Source of the DNA: Hemerocallis citrina
Lineage: Eukaryota; Streptophyta; Magnoliopsida; Asparagales; Asphodelaceae
Assembly: GCA_017893485.1 (NCBI GenBank)
Contig: CM030366.1
Location: 186,169,947-186,233,946 of the forward strand
DNA: 64,000 nucleotides
Direction: 5' to 3'
Of this stretch, positions 35,001 to 46,571 are shown piece by piece. The position numbers and the translations under genes are program-made. Under the pieces are notes generated by a model. It ran no database searches, was not told the origin of the DNA, and saw only the letters and a list, made by a program, of their open reading frames with translations. Within the stretch, counting starts at the first letter, position 1. Every line of letters starts with the position of its first letter.

Positions 35001-35719
35001 CATCCTTTAAACAACCGCTTGACGTGAGTTCTCAGTTCAGACTCATCGAACTTCAGACCTACATCACCAATACTGGAATGAGATGCTCTCAGGGCCCATA
35101 TAAGAAATCTTGGGGATTGGAAAAGAATGACACGTTCACTATTAAATCCTTGTATAACCGCATACATTTTAGGGGATGTACTCCAAAATGGTCATGCGTC
35201 ATCTGGAGGACGAAAGCTCCGCTGAAAATCAGAGTTTTTCTATGGCTGATGTTGAACGATGCGATTTTGACTAGAGAAAACCTTGTTGAACGCCAACTTA
35301 ATGTTGATTCTTGTTGCGGATTCTGCCACGCTACCATAGAAATTAGAGACCACCTGTTTCTACAGTGCCCCAGGAGCAAAGCGGTACTTGTGAAGGTACT
35401 CAGCGCCCTAGGGACGAACCAGTACCCGTCTGTGTACGAGGACCTGTGGGTTGGTCCAATTTTTGCTACGGAGAGGTCTATGAGAGAAGCATGGTATATC
35501 GCTATCGCCGCAACGACCTGGGTCCTTTGGCTAGACAGAAACAATTTTTATTTCCGCAAAACTCGTAATAATATTTCTGGTAATTTGATCCACATTATGC
35601 ATTTCATTTTATTTTGGGCTAATGTGGCTGCAGCAGGTCCCAGGGGGAGGATAGCGAGCGTCTTCCAGGTCGAGGATTTCGATGATGAGGAGGTCCAGAT
35701 CGGGCCGACGATCAAGTGA
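32069..35719 (+). pseudogene. LINE ORF2: endonuclease-reverse transcriptase (broken)
   Basis: Starts MEALFWNVRGLGRQGKRE at 32069. A frameshift near 32140 moves to the frame with GIVLGFNPG, VVYGPHT, GGNFNITRF and SDHVPIFLSS (APE-type endonuclease). Further breaks lie near 32980 and 33250-33380. RT blocks follow: QLGKDKAPGPDRFPMIFYQ, LIPKKEDSRRVEDYHPISLLN, QTGFIKEKCIQDS, LLKLDFEKSYDSVEWDCL, R*GDPLSPFLFTIVADVL and the catalytic YADDT (about 34134-34148). The C-terminal zf-RVT region (WRTKAPLKIRVFLWLM ... CGFCHATIEIRDHLFLQCP) runs to about 35360, and the frame ends at 35719. Stops at 33414, 33897 and 33996 replace residues conserved as Gln, Trp and Gln. The endonuclease motif reads GGNFN where GDFN is usual. 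Confidence 0.92.
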
Positions 35720-36013
35720 CAGGCAGTGCATCAGGTACTTTGGATAGATACCCACCGCCCTAGGGTTTGTTGGGGGAGATGATGTATTTTGGTTACATGC
35801 ATGTATGTTGCGGCCATTACGGTAGTTTTTTTTGTCCCACCCACCATGCATGGGGTGGAGGTTATGTACTGTTGTTTATGCACTTTTGCTATGTTTGTAG
35901 GACCATGTAACTAGGCTCGGTACTCTGAGTTTGTTTTATTAATTTTTTATTAATGAAATATGATGGCCTTACTCCATCTTTTTCTTAAAAAAAAAAAAAA
36001 TTTAAAAAAAACC
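35720..36013 (+). other. LINE 3' UTR and A-rich tail
   Basis: Non-coding region ending in CTTAAAAAAAAAAAAAA, TTT and a second A-run ending at 36011, then the TSD. Confidence 0.85.
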
Positions 36014-36025
36014 CGACGAATGTTA

Positions 36026-36696
36026 GGAACACAAAAAATATTGAGTCAACCATCTGTTAGTTTATCACAAACCATATGGTAATCGATATTGATGTGCTTT
36101 ATCATTAAAAACTAGAGCTTCCGGGAGTATGTAGATCCCGTAACAAATAACTTAACCATGGATGAACAAGAAACAATACTTTACTTTTTCAATTTTCAAG
36201 AAACATGCAATAGCTACTAGTGGATCTGCATGTGTCGAGACAACTGCCCAATCTGAATCACAATAAGCATGAAATTGATATTGTATGAAATTGAAGGGAA
36301 CTTGAAAAATTAAGACAGAATGATACCTTCGCTGAGAGAGAATTTAACGTAATGGGTGACTCAGAGGGCAGCTTTCCAACGGGCCAACGAGATTGTCTTG
36401 TGAATTGGCTAAGGAAACTTTGACATGATATGACAGATCTGATCGAGTGATAGTGAGATAAATGAATTGTCTAATTAGGCATCATTAGCAAGATGGACCA
36501 GGAAATAGCTCTCCTATTATGCTATCCAATTTTAAGTGTTTTTCCATAGGAAATGCTCATAGTCGACCACCAAGGTGATATACATCATTCAAACATCAAA
36601 AGGATGTTCACGTTAAGATAAATAGATGCCCATTTTGTAGCGAGCACCTCAATTCCTAGAAAATATTATTTTAATTTTCCCAAATATTAAATGTGA
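36026..36696 (-). pseudogene. copia relic (minus): RT C-terminus and RNase H
   Basis: On the minus strand: LGKLKxYFLGIEV near 36680-36640, QSRWPVGKL near 36390, AYCDSDWA near 36265-36240, and LFFNDKAHQYRL-like RNase H remains near 36080. Frames are badly broken. It joins 28561 downward across the LINE and about 40021-40095 upward across the small copia, where LKKCLNQSF precedes the LGKL block. Confidence 0.7.
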
Positions 36697-36850
36697 TGTC
36701 AGATATTGTAGTATATATTTAGTCCCATATCGGGTTATGTATCAGTTTAATATTTGGTTCCCTCCTATATATAGGAGTCATTGTACTGAGTTATAATTAA
36801 TCCAACAATATTTTTCAATCTCTCTGTTAACCTTATCATGGTATCAGAGC

Positions 36851-37890
36851 ACAACTATACAAAAAAAAATTCTTATCAAAACCCTAGAATACACACACAC
36901 AAAACGCTGTCGACCTCCCGTTCAACCCTGCCGCCGCCTTCCTCCACCATCAGCGACTTCGAACCCATCATCGTTGTTGACCCATCAGAGCACCATCAGC
37001 GACTTCTCCGACGACTCTTAGCACCCAAACCACCTTCACCCACGACGCCGTCTTGCCGTCACCAACAGCACCGCAACACCTCGTGACCACCTTCGGCCTG
37101 CAGCCACAACCACCATCATCTCCACCATGGCTGTTGATCTCCTCGTCCCGACCACCAACAGACTCGAAACCTATCCACTCAAAGCTCCCTCCAGTCGCCA
37201 ACCACTACCACCGACTGAACCCCGACGCCACCACTGTGGCCGCCATCAACTCCATCACTTCCCCTAATCTTGCTGCTCCCGACCTACCACATCTCGCCGC
37301 CCGCTACCCTAGCCGCCAATCTCCCCTCCTACCTCAAACCCTAACCCTAATTTTCTAAGATGATGTGAGCAAAGTATTCCCCCTTTCTCAAACCGTTTAA
37401 CCTAATACCCAAATCCACAAACCCGACCCGTTTAACCTTATACCCAAATCCACAAACCCGACACCCTATACTCGTTTTTCAAAATCAAAAAATCAAAAAA
37501 AACCAAAAAAACCAAAAAAAAATTTGCACGTACTCTTTCTTCTCCGATGGTCCCTCACATTCTGATCTCCAGCTAGATTCAGACAAATAAAGCGTCGTCA
37601 TCATCCTGATTCTGGTCTCCTCCCTTCTCCTCCCAACGTCATCCTCAGCACTGCACCACCACCGGTAGCACCATTGAGCTCCCTCTCCCGATCGTGACAC
37701 GATAAGCAGTTCCGCCCTTATTTTGATCCCTCCCACAGCGACATCAGTCTCATTCCTCTTCACAGCACTTCTTCTCATACATCCTCGGCCATGATCGTTA
37801 CTCCAGCCTTGACGACTCCTGCTGATTAGTTGTCATTTCGCTCTTCTACTATCCTTTTCTGTTCCTCGTTCTTTCTAGGTTGAAGCTGTC
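36851..37890 (+). other. Internal region of the small copia without recognisable domains
   Basis: CCACC/CGACC-rich sequence with Pro/His/Ser-rich frames on both strands (36838-37358 plus), then ACCCAAATCCACAAACCCGAC direct repeats near 37407 and 37443. No Gag or protease motif is visible; it looks like captured or scrambled sequence. Confidence 0.45.
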
Positions 37891-39855
37891 ATGACGTATG
37901 TCAGTCTCATTAGCATTACTCTCTCGTCTACCTATCTAGCACGTCACCTCATGAGGCTTTTCGACACTCACCACCGGACTACAGTATGCTCTGTACTTTT
38001 GGATGCACCTGTTATGTCCTTCTCCCTCCCACTGAGTGCACGAAGCTCACTACTTGAGCTACTAAGTGTTCATATTAGTCTCAGTCCAGAACATAAAGAA
38101 TATCGTTGTTTTGATCCTGTGGCGGGTCGTGTTCGTATTTTTCGACATGTCGCCTTTGTGGAATAATCTCCCTACTATTTGACTTCTCCTGAGAATGCTA
38201 GTTTCCTCGATTCCCCTGTAGTTGGACCTATCTCCCCGGTCCTACCTTCACGCATTCCATATGATCCCACTCATTTGGCTCCTTTACCACCTCATACTGA
38301 CGTTTCACCTATTATTCCTCTTACGAAGACACCATCTGCATCCCCACAACATCCTGCACCGTCACCACCTGCATCCCCACATCTGCATGCCCTACCTCCA
38401 CCTATCTCACTCCCCCCCCCCCCCACACACACACACTGCCCATCCACCTTCGGTCAGTCAGTCTACACATTATACCTCAGGCATCCCATCGGCCCGTTAC
38501 ACACCTAATGCCACTGGTTCCTCTTATCAGTTTGATTTTGCCACCCTTGCCTCCTACTCGCCACAGTTTCATGCATATCTCACTGCTATACACTCCACAT
38601 GTGAGCCCAGAATCTATCAGGAAGCTATTCAATTTCCGTTGTCATTGCCTCCGTTTGTCAGTGGTCGTTATATCAGATGGATGTGAAGAATGCATTTCTT
38701 CATGGCATATTATCTGAAGTTGTTTACATGAATCCTCCTTCTGGCCTTACCACTCCTCCTCATCATGTTTTTCGTCTCCGTCGTGCTATATATGGTCTGA
38801 AACAGGCCCTTCGAGCCTGCTTTGAGTGTTTTCGCCGTGTCATCACCCAAGCTGATTTCAGTCAGAGTTGACAGGACCACTCTATGGTTATGCGGTCATC
38901 ACCGCAGGGGAAGTACTTCTACTATTGTATGTTTATGATATGATTATTACTGGGGATGACTCCACAGGCATTGCATCCACCCAACACTACCTTCACCAGC
39001 AATTCCATATGAAAGATCTTGGTAAACTACACTACTTTCTAGGTATAGAGATTGCCCATGGATCACGGAGCATACTCATTTCTCAACAGAAATACACATC
39101 AGATATTATCTCCGCTGTATGTCTCTCTGATAGTCGATTAGCCGATACTCCCTTAGAGCTTCATGTGAGGCTTCGTCCCATAGATGGTGAGTGCCTTCCA
39201 GATCCTACCAGATACAGACAGGTTATTGGATAGCTTGTCTACTTATGCATGACCAGACCCGATATTGCTCATGCAATCAGTGTTGTTAGTCAGTTTGTTT
39301 ATGTTCCTACATCAGTTCACTACAGTGTTTTTTGGATCCTCAGATAGGCACTATCACTCGTTCATTATTCATGCCTTCTACATCAAAATTGGAGCTCAAT
39401 GCATATTCTGATTCAGACTGGGGGGGTAATCCTACTACCAGACGGTCTACCACAGATTTCTGTCTATTCTTGGTGATTCACCGATCTCATGGCAAAGCAA
39501 GGAACGGTCAGTTGTTGCATGTTCTTTTCCCGAAGCTGAGTACAGAGCAATGGAAGCTACTACTAGAGAGATTGTTCATGTTCGTTGGTTGTTATCAGAC
39601 ATGGGTATCACTCTCACATGAGCTACTCCTCTTCATTGTGATAATCGGAGTGCGTTGCACATTGTAAGCAATCCGATCTTTCATGAGCGAATGAACCACA
39701 TAGAGATAGATTGCCACTATGTTCGTGAGCGCTTTGAAGCAGGGATCATTTTCCTTTATTCTGTTACATCTTTACAACAGACAACAGACTTCTTCACTGA
39801 ATTCCACATTGTTCAGAGATTTCGTTACTTTGGTGGGCAAACTCACATTGTTTGA
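37891..39855 (+). pseudogene. Small copia: integrase C-terminus, RT and RNase H (broken)
   Basis: HKEYRCFDPVAGRVRIFRHV (about 38093-38150) is the integrase C-terminal end; a Pro-rich linker follows. [22 protein letters not shown] and [15 protein letters not shown] (38677-38820), then LLLYVYDMIITGDD with YD-M where the catalytic YVDD is expected, then MKDLGKLHYFLGIEIAHGSR and TRYRQVIG to a stop at 39231-39233. RNase H remains: [20 protein letters not shown] (39386-39440) and [20 protein letters not shown] (39691-39750). Loss of the YVDD aspartates, plus frameshifts, leaves no activity. Confidence 0.88.
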
Positions 39856-40095
39856 CCCACCGCGAGTTTGAGAGGGGGAGTTAGATATTGTAATATATAT
39901 TTAGTCTCATATTGGGTTATGTATCAGTTTAGTATTTGGTTCTCTCCTATATATAAAATTTATTGTACTCAGTTATAATTAATCCAATAATATTTTTCAA
40001 TCTCTCTATTAACCTTATCAGTGAAACTTTGATTCAAACATTTCTTAAGATGAATTCATTTCCATATCTTAGTCAAGATCACGTAGTTTCTTCCA

Positions 40096-40596
40096 AATAT
40101 GCCACATCAACGTAGCCCCAATGCTAAAAGTCTCAAAATTCATTGCTTTCACCTCAATCATGTGTATCATGACATGGTGAACAATATCACCAAGCACAAT
40201 AATATGGCTGAGTTGGGATATATTCCCCACTTCTTTGACATATCTATGATAAGTATGATGCTTCTTCTAGCTCTACGGAAATTTTTGCCCTTCGAATGAA
40301 TATATTCATGCAATGATAAAGTTATTAGAGATTCGTCTATTAACCACAAAGTCTGATTGATTTTGAGAGATCATATCATTTTGAAAAGGTTTAGCCACCA
40401 CTTTGTATAGAACATTACTTATAGCAATCGACCTGAAGTCGACATGTAGGAGTTTCATAAGGATTCCTTTTAGGAATTAAGGATAGAGCTGCTGCGGCTG
40501 CATGATTCACCTCTTCAGCAGAAGTTACATGCTCAAAGAATTGAACCACACATATATACACATAAGATTCTCCACATCCCAACTGGACTGATAGAA
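40096..40596 (-). pseudogene. Old LINE: reverse transcriptase middle part (broken)
   Basis: On the minus strand: YQSSWDVENL at the right edge, then EHVTSAEEVNHAAAAALSLIPKRNPYETPTC, a plant LINE RT block corresponding to ALIPKxxxPxxxxxxRPISCCNVxYK. QSDFVVNRRISNNFI (40350-40300) is the Q-x-F-I/V-x-x-R block, and SIILIIDMSK (40260-40230) the palm strand start. Stops and frame changes throughout. The RT block upstream of YQSSWDV lies at 57602-57800, across the copia insertion 40602-57596. Confidence 0.8.
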
Positions 40597-40623
40597 AATA
40601 GTGTTGAATGATAATGAGAAGAG

Positions 40624-41335
40624 AGTTAGGAATTGTGGCCTCAAATACACGTAGGCACTGAGTACTTGAAGTTGGAGAAGAAGAGGATGAGACAAAGAAG
40701 CAAGAGAAGACAAACAGCAAGTAGAAGAGTACAGCCTGGAGAATTGCGGTCGACTGACCTGGGGGTGCGGTCGACCGCCCCTAGCTGCTGAGAGTTCTTC
40801 GAGTGTAAAGGTCCAACAGAGGAGAGGACGATCGACCGGTCAGCTCTCGGGTCTGGACTTACACATTGCGGTCGACCGACCTTGGGAATGCGGTCGACAG
40901 ACTTCGGCGGCTGATTGTTTTTGGGCTTACGAGTTTAAAGACCCAATTGCTAGATTTGTGTTTATCTTTTAAGGTTTACTTGGGGGCTATATATATATGG
41001 CCGTAAACTCTAGGGTTTAGTTATCTGAATAGATCTAATCCATAATTTGTGTAATCAAGAGGTGAGCCGTTATCATTGTTCAACTTCAAGAGATGATTGT
41101 GCTGAATGTTTCAAAGATGAGAGAGAGAGATTGAGAGTTGTAATCTCTTTTATAATCTTTGTATTTCTTGGGGAATAAAAAATATTGGTTGTCTCTACAT
41201 ATTAATTATGTTCTTGTGAGATCTTTCATATATTGTGCTGGCTTGTTCTTGGTTCATCTAAGTCTTGAGAGTTTCTATTGCTTGTGGTGTGTTTCCGCTA
41301 TTAGCACTACAAGTTGTGGGGTAGATCCTCTGACA
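40624..41335 (+). repeat. 5' LTR of non-autonomous copia copy 1
   Basis: 712 bp; first base mutated (AGTTAGG for TGTTAGG), ends CTCTGACA. Contains a cluster of GGTCGACC palindromes (about 40748-40905), a TATA-like GGGGCTATATATATATGGCC and a TCTAGGGTTTAG transcript-start-like region. Confidence 0.9.
40748..40905 (+). promoter_or_regulatory. GGTCGACC palindrome cluster in U3
   Basis: The element GCGGTCGACYGACCTKGG occurs repeatedly here and in all other LTRs of this family (46850-47025, 60667-60805, 63185-63345). CGGTCGACCG is a perfect palindrome. The array lies upstream of the TATA-like box, where U3 enhancers are expected; a binding factor is not known to me. Confidence 0.45.
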
Positions 41336-41361
41336 AGTGGTATCAGAGCAGTTGGTTCGAG

Positions 41362-42097
41362 ATGGCCGATAACAAGATGAAGATCAAGAGATTCGATGGG
41401 AGTGACTTCGCGATGTGGAAGATTCAGATGACAGCGTATCTTCATCAGAAAGATCTTGATGGTCCGTTGTTTGATGAGATGCCGGTAGGTGAAGACAATG
41501 ATGCTAAGGTCTTTGGCGGATTGGAATCGTTTGGATCAGAAGGCACTGGGGCAGATTCAGTTGGAGCTGAGTATGAAGGCGTTATTTCATATCTCGAAGG
41601 CAAAGACCACAAAGGAGGCTATAAAGACTCTCACGGATATGTATGAGAAACTGTCGGCATCTAATCAAATTCTTCATCTGAAGAAATTGGTTAATATGGA
41701 GTTGAAGGAAGGGGGTTCAGTAGCAGAGCATGTGAACAATTACTGTATGGTTTACAACCAGATGGAAGCTGTAGGTTTAAAGTTTTCAGAGATGGGGCAG
41801 TCATTGTTACTTCTATCTACTTTACCCGATAATTATGGTATGGTGGAACAGACTATTACAGGCACCATGACAAATTCGACGACTCTACAGGATGTGGTGA
41901 GTAGCATTCTGAACGAGGAGGTGAGAAGGGTGAGAAACGAGGGATATCCATCACCATCTTCTAGAGATTCCGCCATGTACGTTGAGAAGAGACGTGGGAG
42001 ATCTAAGAACAGTCGAAAAAGAAAGGATCAGAGTAGTTCATCTGAGAGTGGGTCTGGTGACAACAATGGGGGACATGGGCCTGAGTGCTGGTATTGT
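41362..42097 (+). pseudogene. Gag of non-autonomous copia copy 1 (first part)
   Basis: Starts at ATG 41362, shortly after the primer site: MKIKRFDGSDFAMWKIQM is the UBN2 copia Gag start. One frameshift lies near 41515 (from VFGGLESF to LADWNRLDQKAL). The rest is open: LKKLVNMELKEGGSVAEHVN, LLLLSTLPDNYGMV, ILNEEVRRVRNEGYPS. It ends at ECWYC, the first half of the CCHC knuckle, where the solo LTR 42098-45600 enters. The second half is at 45606. Confidence 0.9.
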
Positions 42098-45000
42098 TGT
42101 AACGCCCCGAATTCCAAATAAGACTGAATTCGAGATTTCACAGGATCTTTACTTTACTTCGTACAATTTTACAAAAAATTTTAAACTTTTTCAACAACAA
42201 TACATCAGAGTTTAAATACAACTTTGTTTTATACTACGGAAGAATTGAAAGATTACAACACTGAACACAATAATACGACTTGTACAGCTTTATCAAATAA
42301 GTCATCAAATGCATCATAACAGCTTTATTTCTTCAAGAATAGTCCATTACCTGCATATCAACCTATGGGCACGTCAGTCATTTACAACTGACGAAAATGT
42401 TATACTCGGCTATCCTCTCTATGCTGTACATATAACGATCTCATTACTTTAATAAAAATCACAACAATTGAATGGATAAATAAAGTGTTAACTTGTGACT
42501 ATGCTAAACATGTAAGTGTATGCCATGCCTTAATGCCTAATGCATACAATTTTATACTAGGATGACACTAATGCACACTTGTTCGGATTCTATGCATCCC
42601 ATACTACATAGGTCCGAGGGCAAGCGCCTACGTACTCCACAATAAAGGTCTCGATCCCTCGCCATGATAACTACCCGGTAATAAAATAAGGTTTAGATCA
42701 TTCCACAAATTTGAATCCCAGCCCCGGAGTCCACCGCTGACTGTTATAACAGATCGCACATCATGCGAATCATCCTACAAGTGACCCTCTAGCCCTGATA
42801 TACGTATGTACATGGAAGTATGGCAAAACAAAAACTATTCGTCCGACTACTCAAGATCCTGGAGTCTACCGCTGACCCGTCCTCATACTCCCGGATTTAA
42901 ATATAAAAAACCCGTCTCCCACGGAGCAACCTCAGTCCACCAACTGGGTCTATAGCCTCGGAGTCCACCGCCGACTATATAGAGCACCTCACTTACGTTT
43001 GCCCAGATTTACTACAACTTCACTTAAGTGCCTAGTTACTTTATTTCTAGACATGAATAATTTTCCAACCTAAAATTAGTTTTTGCCTTCTACCGGACGT
43101 AATTAACATTCATCAAGATGGCTTCATGGCCACATCATCAAAAATCACATCTCAACATCCTTTGTTTCAATAATGCCGGTAATGAGGTTTCACTAACTTT
43201 AAATCTCAGTTTTCATGTATAAGCATCATGGGTATTCATACCCTCAATAATCAAATATCTTAAGCTCATCATAATTTCATCTTTCAATTCATTCACAAAA
43301 TCAGTTCTTGCCACGATTCATGATCTATTCACAAATACAAGTTCACTACATGAATTGTTGTAACGAATCTAAGTTATCACAATATTTCAATTCATAAGCT
43401 ATTTCTTAAACATGATACAAGTGTAATTATTCTTAAAAGATCGAAGTACTACTTTCCATTGCATGATTCGATTCTCAAAATTTTATTTCTTTTTACACTT
43501 CAAAAAAAAATATACAAGAACTCTCTCTTAGTATTTCCATTTCATTTTTATATTAAAACTAGACTTGGTATTCTAAGATTTCTTTCATTCATTTCATTTT
43601 CATAATAACACAAGACTTGGTATTCTAAGTTTTCTTCATTTTCATAATAACACTAGACTTGGTATTCTAAGTTTTCTTTCATTCATTTCTTAATATATGA
43701 AAAAAAGAGGTTTAAAAAAACAAGAAGGTGCCCAGGTTTCGAACCCGGCCCACCTGGTCAAACCCGGTCAAAGCCCAGACCCAACCACCTAACCAATAAG
43801 TCCACTGGACTTTGATGTCATAGTCCTAAGCCGAAACTATTTGTATTGGTTTTGGGCTCGGAAATCATTCAAAAAGAATTTATAATAGATGTGACTATCA
43901 AGTTTCGAACTCAAGACCTATCACAACAGTATTTTATTTTGCAGTGGCTAACCAGTAAGTCTATGTGTATTTTCTATTTTGAAAAGCACAAATGTTCTTT
44001 TGTTCAACTATCCATAAAGTGTTTCTTTTTCCATGAAATGTGTTTATTCAAAAGATCAAAATCTTTCTAAAAAAAATTTAGAAATAAACTTTACTTGATA
44101 TTAGAACTAAAAGACAGTAAACACTACATTTTCATTTTATTAGAACACTATTTTTCATTATCTAGATAGTTCTCATTATTTCTCGCAAAACTTGGATTTT
44201 TCTTTACGAAACTAAAACTTACAAAAGAAAAGGAACTAATGTCTGACTATTGGTTATAATCTCACTTTGACACAAAAATACATTTTTATAACGAATATTC
44301 TTGAACAAAGATGCTTTTTCATACAATAGTACCCATTCTTTAAAAAAATAGAACATACATATGTCGACACATTATAAACTAACGAAATTTCATTCTTTCT
44401 TCTTTATTAATTATAAAATCTAATGTGGTCAACAATATTAGAAGCATAAAACTTTACAACTTACTAACATGGTTCATACAAGAATTCTTTTCTTTCATTA
44501 ACACGGTATTTGTCATAACAAAACTACTTTCACATCCTATTATACTAGCACGATTTTCATTCATAAATTTCACATCGAAATTATTCTCATATGTTAACAC
44601 TATTGTAAACACAAGGTTATGCAAACATATTAGCATTGTTCATATCATCAAGTAATTCTTTTTCTTTAGTTAGCAAGGTACAACAACAACATATCTTTTT
44701 ATACTAACATGAATCTATTTATTCATACCAACATTCTACTCATCTTACCATGCAATATCCTACATTAGAAAGTAAGGAGATCACCCACCTTATGTGAAGC
44801 TTGAACAAATTGAAGGAAAAGAATGTGGCACTACTTCTAGCTCCAAGACAACTCCTAGCAATGGCTTTCTTCTCCTAGCAAGCTCATTCTCCTAGCAAGC
44901 TCATTCTCCAAAGCAAAGAACTCTCACCCTCTTTCTTTTCTTTCTCTCTTTTTTTTTCTTTCTTTCTTTTCTTTTCTTTCTCTTTTGATTTTGTTTTGGT

Positions 45001-45600
45001 GCAAGAGAAATGTAGGAATTTGGGTCTCTATTTATAGGATTTTGGGAGGGTCCTTTATGCATAAAATCCACTCTAATAACTCTTCAAATTAATTCATATG
45101 ACTCTTTACTTTCCTAACTCCTAAAACCTACAACCCTTCATCTCCCCACTCTTTATGAACTCCAACTCCAACCCTTTCTTCTCCCCTCCAAAAACCGGCC
45201 TCCCCCTTGGTACACAAATTAGTCCAAGTTCATTGATGTATGCCTACACACATGCATAAACAAATATGCATATATTTCTATAACTCTAAATGTATACTAA
45301 CATTTGTAACTTGTCATGTATTAGTGCATGCATAACAAAAAAAATGTGATTTTCTTAGTGGGCTTGCTACATTAGCTCATTTCTAATTAATTCATTTAAT
45401 TATCTAGTGGGCTCCTCTCCTAATGGGCTAGATTTCATACTATAGGTCCATGGATCAAAAGAAGACTAAAAAGAACCAATGCATGTTAAAAATAGTAAAA
45501 TGAGAATAAACAAATGAAAATAAAAATTTGTACGTGCATCATACGTGCAAAAAATTAAAAATGCATTTTTTTAATTAAAAATAAATTGTGGGGTGTTACA
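42098..45600 (-). mobile_element. Solo LTR, family B (Tekay-like), TSD ATTGT
   Basis: TGTAACGCCCCG at 42098 and GGGGTGTTACA at 45600 are the ends; ATTGT is duplicated at 42093-42097 and 45601-45605. 3503 bp. On the minus strand it starts TGTAACACCCC and ends GGGGCGTTACA, and matches 18415-21947 in order. Open frames inside (up to about 75 codons) are not supported. It splits the Gag zinc knuckle of the host element exactly within the C-x2-C / H spacing. Confidence 0.95.
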
Positions 45601-45605
45601 ATTGT

Positions 45606-46571
45606 CACAAGAAGGGTCACATGATGCGCAGTAGCAAAGCTTATATAAAGAAGAAGCAGGAGAAACCGAAGAAAGATACCCCAAAGAAAGCTCAAGTGGG
45701 GCTTGTTGAGGATCTATGCTTATCAGCTCAGGAGGAGTTGGGCACTCAAGATTGGTGTATTGATTCGGGAGCTTCTTTTCATTGCACTCCAAGGAGAGAG
45801 GTGTTTGATGACTACAAGGAGTGTTCTTTTGGAGATGTGATCATGGGGAATGGTCACCGGTGTCCTGTACGTGGGGTTGGTACTGTTTGCGTGAACATCA
45901 TTGATGATCAAAGTGTTGTCTTGCTGGAGACAAGACATGTTCCAGACTTGAAGAAAAATCTTATCTCGATTGGAAGGTTAGACAAGGAGGAGTTGTCTAC
46001 TACAGTTGGTAGTGGAGAGTGGTGTATAGCTACAGGTTCAAGGGTGATTGCAAAAGGAAAGCGTGAGGGAACGTTGTATTTTCTTAGAGATGTGAGGAGT
46101 GTTTCTCCTGTAGTTGACTTTCAGCCGGAATCGAGTAGTAGGTTGTGTGGGGTGCAACCAAATTCTTTCAATTGTGGGGGGGAGATTACTAATTTAGTGG
46201 GAGCTGCTGGCCATGGAAGTGATCCTAGAGGGCAAGACGTTGCTGCGGTGAGGATACTTTGCAAATTGGCAGTTGAAGTTTCAAATCGCTCTTGTGTGAT
46301 AGAGAGCATTGGTATCAATATGCGGGGTGATATCGATGACGATAACCGAATTGGGACTGTAGGGGTTGAACAGTTTGCGGAGTTTATGGAGGTATCGCCC
46401 ATGGAGATTTCTAGTGCAGAGGGTGCATTAAGAGGCTTTGAACCATGTCCGGTGTTGATGGAGATCTTGCGAGTTGGGAAGTTCCATAACACAAAATCCG
46501 ACACGGGAGATTGTTTCTCCGGTATTCGTGCTCTATGCGATTGGTGGAGCACATCCTTCATGAGACGATGA
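45606..46571 (+). pseudogene. Gag knuckle end, protease and unknown tail of copy 1
   Basis: HKKGHMMRSS completes the zinc knuckle, but the last Cys is Ser. The copia protease follows: QDWCIDSGASFHCTPRREVF keeps the catalytic DSG. VPDLKKNLISIGRLDKEEL and GTLYFLRDV mark the start of the gag-pre-integrase region. Instead of integrase, about 150 codons stay open (CGGEITNLVGAAGHGSDPRG, then SCVIESIGINMRGDID, ending CDWWSTSFMRR, stop at 46569-46571). Copy 2 has the same tail. The apparent ATG at 45588 lies in the solo LTR and is not the start. A gag-protease protein could be packaged with RT/IN from an autonomous relative; the tail's role is unknown. Confidence 0.85.

Larger units (their letters stand above)
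28574..36013 (+). mobile_element. Full-length L1-type LINE, 12-bp TSD
   Basis: CGACGAATGTTA is duplicated at 28562-28573 and 36014-36025, and an A-rich tail (35988-36011) precedes the right copy. Length 7.44 kb. A leader (28574-29102), ORF1 (Pro-rich, two CCHC knuckles, DUF4283-like), ORF2 (APE endonuclease, RT, zf-RVT) and a 3' UTR are all present. Several stops and frameshifts make it inactive, but it is structurally complete and not 5' truncated. It inserted into a minus-strand copia relic. Confidence 0.95.
36697..40020 (+). mobile_element. Small Ty1/copia element with 142-bp LTRs
   Basis: LTRs are 36697-36838 (TGTCAGATATTG ... CCTTATCA) and 39879-40020 (first base T to A; same end). The tRNA-iMet primer site TGGTATCAGAGC is at 36839-36850, and the PPT TTGAGAGGGGG ends at 39878. 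GTGA flanks both sides (36693-36696 and 40021-40024), a 4-bp match. The interior is only 3.0 kb: Pro/Ser-rich sequence, the integrase C-terminus, broken RT and RNase H. Gag, protease and most of integrase are absent or unrecognisable. Confidence 0.9.

Noticed and set aside
40415..40720. 101-codon minus-strand frame
   Set aside because: Chimera of the old LINE RT and the LTRs inserted in it; annotated by its parts instead.
45588..46571. Apparent 327-codon gene with a zinc knuckle start
   Set aside because: Its ATG lies in the last bases of the solo LTR 42098-45600. The real frame is the Gag-protease frame interrupted by that LTR.
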